Source: Brachionus manjavacas (Eukaryota > Rotifera > Eurotatoria > Ploima > Brachionidae). From it: a stretch of 64,000 nt of DNA. The translations under genes and the position numbers were made by a program. The notes below the pieces were generated by a model, which was given only the letters and a program-made list of their open reading frames with translations, was not told the origin of the DNA and searched no databases. The stretch lies in contig JAHQIY010000002.1 in NCBI GenBank assembly GCA_019054805.1, positions 3,472,001-3,536,000 of the forward strand, written 5' to 3'. Positions 56,653 through 64,000 of the stretch are shown here, one piece after another; within the stretch, counting starts at the first letter, position 1, and the number at the start of each line of letters is the position of its first letter.

Positions 56653-57862
56653 ATGTCAAACGAAGACGACATAGTTCGAGCTAAATTGAATCTTCAAGAT
56701 GCATTGGGAGACCGCTTTACAGAGTAAATGTGGCAAAATAAATGTTCTTTTCTAAATTAATCGTTTTTCATTAAAGCTACATGGCGAGCATGAGAAAATG
56801 GTTTTCGGGGAAAGTACATTTTTTAGCTTACTTTAGTCTAAAGTTTTAATTAGATTTGTCTAAGACTAGCAAACAAGACTTTGATCGTGAAGCGAGAGAA
56901 ATCGTCACTGAAAAAAATGGTAAGAATTATTTTTTCGAGAAATTTCCCCGGAATAATTCTATAATTTTTAGTTAATTTACATAATGAATTTTTACTATGT
57001 ATTATTAACAATTGCGATAATTTCACATCAACAGCCAGTGAAGCGTCAAATAAAACAATTTTACCAATTTTTTCTTCGAAAATAGGAGTCAAATCGGCAC
57101 GAAAAAAAACAAAATCTGGGGAACAAATAAATAGATATAACTATAGATTTGTGCCTGTCGATCCCATAAAGCATTTACCGTCCATCTCGACTGCTTCATT
57201 GGAAACAGCTGCAGTGACTTGTCAAGATTTCAGTCTGGAATTTTGCGCCCGAGAAAAAAGTCTGCCTTATGCCAAAATGATTCATAGGCGCATGCTTCTA
57301 GCCACTATAGATCACAACATTCAGCAAATAGACACCAAAGCTGCATTTTTGCTTGCTGAGGCTACTGTTTGGATCCTAAAAAATATCATTGAAAAACTTG
57401 TCTCAAGGTCGAACTTAAAGGACAAGATAAGACGTGATTTTTTGTTTGAAAATCAAAAAAAATTAGGGCTTTTGAGCAAAATATGTGTTTACGATTATCA
57501 GGAAAAATTGAACACTTTTTCGATCGATGAAAATTTTTACCAAAAAATGATAAGCAATACAGAAAATGAAAATTTTGACTTTGATAAAATGGAGGAAGAT
57601 GATGAGTCTCATACTGATGCCATAGAGTTAAATAAAATTACTAACGAATTAAATAGATTAAGTCCGAAAAAATTACCTATAAACCTATTCGATCTAAAAA
57701 ATCTGCTACAGGTTTGTATTTTTAACTAATTGTCATTATAAGCAATTATTTTAATTTGTTATAAAGTCTGATAAAAGTTTGGTGTCATCTCACTCTGTGT
57801 TTACAATGAATTTGGAAAGAATAATTTGCAGTATGTGGCATGAAAGTGATGAAACAACTTGA
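56653..57862 (+). CDS. TADA1: Transcriptional adapter 1 (SAGA complex subunit TADA1), five exons
   Basis: Exons 56653-56723, 56777-56813, 56865-56919, 56972-57711 and 57767-57862 join in frame through four introns of 51-55 bp with GT…AG ends. The product is 332 aa (human TADA1 335 aa). Exons 1-3 read 'LNLQDALGDRF', 'YMASMRKWFSGK' and 'TSKQDFDREAREIVTEKN', aligning with the human start (…NLSEALGD…, …LKLWFKQKISKEEFDLEA…). Exon 4 opens 'NLHNEFLLCIINNCDNF' (human 'HSHNDFLLAILTRCQ'). The last exon has 'SVFTMNLERIICSMWHESDE' (human 'TVYALNIERIITKLWHP'). TADA1 is the Ada1/STAF42 histone-fold subunit of the SAGA acetyltransferase complex. Exon 3 uses the acceptor TTTGTCTAAG, not the nearer-looking TTAATTAG, because only that choice keeps the frame and the conserved residues. 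Confidence 0.92.
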
Positions 57863-60393
57863 AACTATTTGATGCAAAATTAATAAATTACCATAAATAA
57901 GAAATATCTTGAATATTTTTAATTTAAATTCTATTTTTCAGTCAATAATTAAACTTAGTTGTTTAGTTTAAAATTTACTTTATTGAAGTCACCTAATTGT
58001 ACATTTTGTTGAAAGTCTAATAGCTGATTTATCTAAAAAACAAAACTTGACAAAAAAATTTTAAAATTAAAATATCTTTATCTTTTTTATTCTTTCAAAC
58101 CTCTAAATGAAAATATAGCTCATTAACTCTGAATTTATTTAATTTTTTACAATTCAGGAACTCAGACTTATCTCATAATTACATGGATTTCGATTCTTGA
58201 ACTATTTTATCTTTCCATTTCTAATTAAGCCAATTGTAGCTGATAAACTGGTAGAATCTTATCTAATTTCATTACGCTTTCAAAAAGAATAATCAAGATG
58301 CTGCCATAGAATAAACTATTCGATTTTTAGAATTTTTATCTCTGGATTTCCGACACATAAAACTAAACATCTTCTTCATACTATGATTTGAATAGAAAAA
58401 TTACATAAAAAAAACACGGTAAGATTTTAATTTAAAACTCGGTGAAATCAAAATTTAATTGAACTTATATTTATTTTATATCTCTTGAGGATAATTTGAA
58501 TTTTTTTATAATTAACATTCAATCGTCGATTATTTTAAAAGTTATCTAAATATTATTTCCAAATAACTTTACTGAATTTTGTTCCATTTTTAAAGGAACA
58601 TTTAGCTTTTTTAATTTAGATTACTTAAAAACTTCAATTTCCTTAAAAAAATATTTAAGCTGGAATCAAACAATTTTTTTTGAATTAAATTTAATCAAAA
58701 ATATTTTAAATGTATTTCAAAGAGCTCTTTTAATTTTCTGAAGCCCTTCAAGCCATACTTCAATTAGTCTAAAACCTGGAATTTGACTATCTAAAAAATA
58801 TTGCTTTAGATTTATGTTAACTAAATATATCTTAAAAATTAGACCTAAGGGTTATTTGTTTTTTTTTTGATTGTTTAATATGATTAATCACTAAAAGAAG
58901 CACTGATTAAGTAAATAAAACTTAGGCTTAATCATTTTGTTTGATTCAGCTGTTACGAAATTTTTTTTCGATCAATAAAATCGAAAATTTCATCAATGTC
59001 TTTTATTTCTTTTGATTATGTTTTATTATGTAATTGTTAATAATTATGATTCAGCTTGTCGGTATATCATTTAAAATCTTGCACAAAGAAATCGTTTAAT
59101 ATTCTTATTGAATTATTAAAAAAAAAAATTTAATTAAAAAAATTCTAGTGACGTATTTGATGAATAAATTTTCATCATTGAATATTTATTTTAAATTGAT
59201 GAGTCATTTGATTTAAAATGAATAATAAGAATTAAACAATTGTCATAAATATGGGAATTGAGAGGAAAAATTCTTTGGTGCTTGAGGCAGATAAAATTTT
59301 ACTTAAGTTTTAAAATCAATGTTTGAATTTGGACTAAAAATTGTGTGGCCACGTTTTCAAAAATTTCAAAATCTAAAATGTAAAAAAGATCGAGTGCTGC
59401 ATACATTTTTATTCTGAAAAATAAAATATTAATTGAAAATGTTGCTTTTTAAAAAAATAACAATCAAGAAATAAGTGAGTCTCAAAAATTTTTTTTTTTT
59501 CTTAAACACACACGATTTTAAATTTAAAATTTCAAAAAGCGGAATCTACATCTGAAAAAAAATGGAAAATTTTTTAGAGAATTTTGTGCGAAGAATTCAT
59601 CAAAACTTGATTGTAATTGTCTGATATTCTAATGAAATGAATTTATTTTATATTTTGGCAAAAATTAATAAATATGTTATTTTAAAATATAATTAAAAGA
59701 AAAATTATTGATTATTTTTTTGATTAAATCCAAATTTTTTAGTTTTACTTTGTAATCGTATATTGCCGAAACAAAATGCCATCAATTGTTTACTAAAGCC
59801 TAGAGATATTGAAATGATGCGTGTATATTAATTTCTATAAAAATGAAAATTGATTCTATAAATTGACTATGTTAATTAGAGGGTCGATATACCGCTAAAA
59901 AATGATTTTGAATTAAACTCAGCTATTAATTTTGTAAGTCTTAGGCATGACCATATTTTAGTTTTTCTTTTTATTCTTTGACAATTAATTTCTTATCTAG
60001 ATTGAAATTTAACAAACTGCAGACTCTTTCTAATATGAACTCAGCCACTTTTGATATTCTTCAAGTTATTAATCAAACTTTTTAAAAGGTTTTAAATTAT
60101 AGTTTATGTATACGAAAGCCTTTTTAACCTTTTAAAATTTTTTGGGTCTTGTTGAAAAGAATACAAATATTTGTCCTCTTTTCATCAGTTTTTTTTCAGT
60201 ATATGCTTAATAAACGTGTTTTTGAAGAAAATGATTCTAGCCAAGCTAGCCAAACTAAAAGTATGGTTTCGAAAATAGTTTGCTATCTTAATAAGTTTGT
60301 AGCTTCATATTGTGAATAAGAAAAAAGATTTTTATTTTAATTTAAAAATATTTATTTTAATAAAATTTAAATGAAATTAATAAAATAAAATTT
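57863..60393. other. Intergenic, AT-rich, no gene seen
   Basis: Between convergent TADA1 and DPY19-like genes. No open frame, repeat or RNA gene stands out. Confidence 0.5.
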
Positions 60394-62472
60394 TTAGACA
60401 ATTCTGAAAATAGAAACATGAGCTATTTCGAAAACTTTTTTGAAATATTTGACCGATAATTCATTTTGACTAAGTATTAAGTGACATGCTTGTAATTTAT
60501 ATGTTTTTTTTAGTCCATTGACATGCGCTATAGCAGACATGCCACATTCTGGTTTGTTAGGTGGTGCTGATAAACAATAATGTTTTTCAACTATTAAATA
60601 ATTTGCTCTTAGCTCGTATTTTAAAGATCTATGCAACTCTTCAATCGGCCTGAAGCCATAAAGATTTGAATAAAGCTTTTGTACTCTTTTTCTTAATTCT
60701 TTGTCTTCGTAATGCGGATGAACGGTAACTGGTCTGTTAGTTGAAAGCTTCACATTTGCCATTAAAGGCATTGAACCACAAAAAACATCATTTGAAATAG
60801 TTTTTTCGTTTATCCAGTTCATTGTCGCCTCCAAATTGTAATTCGAATATTCTCCTTTAATCCCATGTTGTTGATTTAGATTCATAATTCCTTGGAAAGA
60901 CATTATTGCCAAAAGAGCAAAAATGGCTGGATATTTTAAAACGTTTTTATTCATTAATTTCAAAAAAAAATCTATAGGACTCAAATCAGAATCGTTGTGG
61001 GCAAGAAGAGATGAAAAAATACACAAAAAAGGTGTCCAGAACAATTTAAGTCTCATTATCATGACAGCCATAAAACTAAATGCAAGCAACTGAAGCATTA
61101 GATAAAAGATAATTCCATCAGTTGTGCTAAAAGATTCATTTTTGAAAATTTTTTTCCCAAATTTAAATGCATAAAATAAAAAATTAAAAACTGTAATTGG
61201 CAATGCTAGGGTTTTCGTTACCTTAATCAAGGTAGAAAATTCTAAAAAATCAAATTCTTTTGCACATGTGTACAAGCGGGTGTCAAAAGTCTGTCTTAAA
61301 GGATCTATTTTAGACAATAAAATATCCCAAATGTGAGAATCGTCTTCTATGTTCAGCAAATGATTGATAATTTTTTTAATTCCAATCATTAAAATGAAAA
61401 GCACAGTTAATTTAAATAAGGCCAGAAAAAACAATGACCATTTATTATCAATTTTTTTTCTAATCAATAGAAATTCGAAAAAAGTTATTACGAAAATTGA
61501 AGCTAAAAATGAGAATAAAATGGAAGTTAACAGCATACGATTAGCAAACATTAAAATAAAACAAATAATCAAAGATAAAAAAATGCTTAAATTAAATTTT
61601 AGAAATCGGGAAAACTCTACAAGGCCTAGAGAATAAGTTAAAAATATTGCCACCAATTGAGTAGCTAGTGAAAATTGAGCAAACTGCCATGGTAAGAGGT
61701 AGAAAATTGTTGATATGATTAATAAAAGTTGATTTTTTTTTCTAGGATATTTAAAAAAAGACACAACTGACCATAATTGAAGTATATGAAAGGGAAATGA
61801 AAATGACTCTCTTAAAGCTGGTACCCACATTGCTCTGGTTGACTCGTCGTGATTGTAAAAATAGCCTAAACATGAAATTATACCGGATAAACTACTTCCA
61901 TCATTTATTGACCATGATAACCAAAACAAAAAAAACATCAGCAGACCCTGTAAAATGAAAACGCTTTTTGAGTAAAAATAAATTGGTTCTTCTAGACCCT
62001 CACAAGATTCAACTGCTGGTAAATAATCTTCGCGATTTACTTTCCAGCATAGTTTTGTTAAAAAATTTAATTTGTAAAAAATACGATAAAAGCCGGCAAT
62101 TGCTACCTCTGGATATAAATTAAATCTTTGTAAAGAATTAATTATATTCGGATATTCTGTTCGATTATCGTTTAGCATTATTTGGTTAATTAATGTTAAA
62201 ATACTTGAGTTAATGTGGTTCATTTGGTGATCAGCGACTAGATTTTTAAAAAAATAGTAATAAAGAGCCGACTCGGTTCGGAATGATAATTCTCGTTCAA
62301 GATTACTCAGATGAGAAAAGTGTTTGTCATTTTCGAAAAGTGTATCAACATGTTTAAAATGAGAGTAACCAAAAAAAAGAGATAAAAATATTCCAATGAT
62401 GATTTCTTTGCTTGGTCGGGTAGAAGGTGGCTTTTCAGAATTAATCGGAATCTTTGATTTTTTCGGTTTCAT
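60394..62472 (-). CDS. DPY19-like protein C-mannosyltransferase
   Basis: 692 aa, single exon, usual length for DPY19L proteins (about 670-750). A basic cytosolic head is followed by a first membrane segment (about 24-36) and a lumenal loop with 'LERELSFRTESALYYYFFK' (58-76) and 'NLYPEVAIAGFYR' (118-130), both strongly conserved in the family. About ten further hydrophobic segments follow. After the last one, the lumenal C-terminal domain has 'VFCGSMPLMANVKLSTNRPV' and 'VHPHYEDKELRKRVQKLYSN', also family hallmarks. These ER enzymes attach mannose from dolichyl-phosphate-mannose to tryptophan in W-x-x-W motifs of secreted and thrombospondin-repeat proteins. The Glu in 'LYPEV'/'SFRTE' corresponds to the lumenal acidic residues expected near the active site. 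Which of the animal paralogues (L1-L4) it matches was not decided. An AG four bases before the ATG might be an acceptor. Confidence 0.93.
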   Translation of the reverse strand: MKPKKSKIPINSEKPPSTRPSKEIIIGIFLSLFFGYSHFKHVDTLFENDKHFSHLSNLERELSFRTESALYYYFFKNLVADHQMNHINSSILTLINQIMLNDNRTEYPNIINSLQRFNLYPEVAIAGFYRIFYKLNFLTKLCWKVNREDYLPAVESCEGLEEPIYFYSKSVFILQGLLMFFLFWLSWSINDGSSLSGIISCLGYFYNHDESTRAMWVPALRESFSFPFHILQLWSVVSFFKYPRKKNQLLLIISTIFYLLPWQFAQFSLATQLVAIFLTYSLGLVEFSRFLKFNLSIFLSLIICFILMFANRMLLTSILFSFLASIFVITFFEFLLIRKKIDNKWSLFFLALFKLTVLFILMIGIKKIINHLLNIEDDSHIWDILLSKIDPLRQTFDTRLYTCAKEFDFLEFSTLIKVTKTLALPITVFNFLFYAFKFGKKIFKNESFSTTDGIIFYLMLQLLAFSFMAVMIMRLKLFWTPFLCIFSSLLAHNDSDLSPIDFFLKLMNKNVLKYPAIFALLAIMSFQGIMNLNQQHGIKGEYSNYNLEATMNWINEKTISNDVFCGSMPLMANVKLSTNRPVTVHPHYEDKELRKRVQKLYSNLYGFRPIEELHRSLKYELRANYLIVEKHYCLSAPPNKPECGMSAIAHVNGLKKTYKLQACHLILSQNELSVKYFKKVFEIAHVSIFRIV

Positions 62473-63562
62473 TTTTCTATTTTTATTAAAATTAAAATTT
62501 AGCTCTATTTTTTATTTAGCATTTCATCTACAAGTTGCTTCAAATTAATTTTTCAAAAATTAAATTCTAAAAACATGCATATTTTGTGTTTGATTAAGTT
62601 TATTTTTTGAATTTTTATAGTTATTTTTTACCTCTCGAAACACATTTTTAAGATATTCAAATATTTTTGCTGGGTAATATTTGAATGAAAATTTTTAATC
62701 ACTAAAAATATGTAGTATTAAATTTTAAAAATTCAAAGAGAGGAATTGAACTGATCAAACTACCAAATGTTAAATGATTTGTATGCTAAGTTGGTCGCCC
62801 ATTTTAGAAATATTTGTTAATGAATTAATTATGAAAAAATTAATTTTGTTTCATATTTTATATTTTCAAAATCGATGATAGCTGAGCAAGGAAAATTTTT
62901 TTGTTCGCCATATAGAAATCATATTGAATCTAATTTATAATCAGTGAAATTTCTTTTATTTCGAAAGAAATATTGTTAAAAAACTTAATAAAAACAATTG
63001 AAAAAATCTTTAGACATTCAAGATTCATTTCTCGATCAAAAAAAATTTTTCAATGATATTTTGATATGTTACAATTATTCAAAGACTAATAATTTTTAGT
63101 ATTTTAATCCGTCTAAATTAAATTAAAATGATTTTAGTCTGTTTAGATATGTTTTTCAAGGAAGGCTTTCATCTGATTTAAACTTTTATTTCAGTTTTTT
63201 TACTCAGTTATTTTTTGAAGCTTATGGTCCTCACTTTTGTTAAAAAGCGACTCCAAAATACGCATTTTCTCCATTAACTACTGTTCCAGCAACTTGATCC
63301 TCATTGTGATAATAATTTTAAAGTTAAAATTAAATAAAAATTAGGAAAAGTGAAGTAATGAGCGATGGAGTAGGAGCAGAAGCAGAAGCAAATTGCGAAT
63401 AATTTATAGATAAAATTGAAGCAATTTTTATTGAAATCGAGCCTTTGAAAAAGTCTGGCATAAAGTTCTTTTTTATAAATTAGACAAGTTAAATATTCCA
63501 AACTACCTCAGTAAGTGATAAGATAAATACTTATATATAACTAAAAATATTAGTATTCTATC
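62473..63562. other. Intergenic; possible minus-strand exon scrap at about 63257-63310
   Basis: AT-rich. On the minus strand near 63310-63257 a short frame reads 'NEDQVAGTVVNGENAYFGVA' and stops, with composition unlike the flanks; it could be a last exon or a remnant, but its acceptor (…ATGAG) is weak. Nothing else is supported. Confidence 0.3.
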
Positions 63563-63849
63563 GTAAACGCAGCAATGGTGCATGCAACAAACACTATCTC
63601 GCCCTACATTATATTGAGTTTGCTGCGCCGGATCAAATGTAACATTAAAAAAAATAATTTTTCACAAAAATCTCAAGCTTTTATGCCGCATTAAACCATT
63701 TAATATCAAATCAATTTTTTAAGCCTTAAAAAATTGATTTTAATGCGGTCTCAAGGCTAAAAATACATCTTTAGAGTATGTGGGGTGAGTTAAGGATGTT
63801 TTAGCATAGGCGAGATGGTGTTCGTTGCATGCACCATAGCTGTGTTTCC
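63563..63849. mobile_element. Palindromic MITE, 287 bp
   Basis: A 41-bp terminal inverted repeat (left 63563-63603, right 63809-63849) shares ATGGTGCATGCAAC and ATCTCGCC with about five mismatches. Inside, a second palindrome is centred near 63722 (CCGCATTAAA … TCAATTTTTTAAG / CTTAAAAAATTGA … TTTAATGCGG). There is no coding capacity. Such nested palindromes are typical of foldback-type MITEs. The exact ends and the target-site duplication are unclear because similarity fades gradually outwards. Confidence 0.75.
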
Positions 63850-64000
63850 ATTTATTAGGCTGTAATATCGATCAAGGGAAATCGCTATTTAATAGAAAAT
63901 CTAAAACATCATCCATGAGCTAAAATTAAATGATGGTGATTTTTTTTTAATTTTGAAAGAACTCCGAAATTCCAGATGCAACTCTTGATCCTGGTTAAAC
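63850..64000. other. Window end, nothing identified
   Basis: No feature is supported in the last 151 bases. Confidence 0.5.

Noticed and set aside
56850..57092. Minus-strand frame of 80 codons
   Set aside because: It is antisense to TADA1 exons 3 and 4, which have matching splice sites and a conserved protein.
61364..61636. Plus-strand Lys/Asn-rich frame
   Set aside because: Shadow of the hydrophobic segments of the DPY19-like gene on the other strand.

Overview
This window looks like nuclear DNA from a small invertebrate animal with a very AT-rich, compact genome. The single-copy genes are metazoan-type (LMO4-like LIM-only protein, SYF2, NSRP1, TADA1, DPY19-like C-mannosyltransferase). Most are single-exon or have introns of only 51-55 bp. 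Decayed non-LTR retrotransposons litter the gaps. A rotifer of the Brachionus kind is my best guess, based on base composition, gene style and transposon mix; that is inference and no marker in the window proves it.

Layout. 0-3.4 kb: two decayed LINE reverse transcriptases (one +, one -). 5.1-7.8 kb: a two-exon gene with a probable CABIT domain (GAREM/Themis-like). 9.5-12.2 kb: a transposon tip, an unrecognised broken gene, and another LINE. 12.7-20.8 kb: a long gene-poor stretch with a solo transposon terminus, a GC-richer probable non-coding exon and one isolated minus-strand exon candidate; it probably belongs to the regulatory domain of the LMO4-like gene at 20.8-21.9 kb. 22.9-24.1 kb: a decayed retroelement ending in a purine tract. 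26.0-26.7 kb: secreted cyclophilin. 27.2 kb: initiator-type tRNA-Met. 27.8-29.8 kb: NSRP1 and SYF2, two splicing factors in tandem on the minus strand, 152 bp apart, each with a 3' splice site one base before its ATG: a candidate spliced-leader operon.

31-43 kb: a transposon-rich zone holding two almost identical FkbM-type methyltransferase genes inside a ~1.05-kb direct duplication (33.3 and 41.9 kb). Between them lie a WD40 gene and a TIR element with a LINE fragment inside it. 44.7-45.8 kb: a secreted M6-family metallopeptidase. 46.2-47.7 kb: a complete Tc1/mariner-type element with long inverted repeats and a broken transposase. 48.6-50.2 kb: a coiled-coil protein with a lamin-tail-like domain. 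50-56.6 kb: mostly non-coding, with a possible spliced minus-strand transcript containing a 36-nt exon. 56.7-57.9 kb: TADA1 (SAGA subunit), five exons rebuilt here from splice sites. 60.4-62.5 kb: DPY19-like C-mannosyltransferase. 63.6-63.85 kb: a palindromic MITE.

Functional themes. There is a nuclear/RNA set (SYF2, NSRP1, TADA1, LMO4-like, lamin-tail protein) and a secretory-pathway set (cyclophilin, M6 peptidase, C-mannosyltransferase, membrane-anchored FkbM enzymes). Apart from NSRP1-SYF2, I see no evidence that neighbours are co-regulated. All family calls come from reading motifs by eye; no database was searched.
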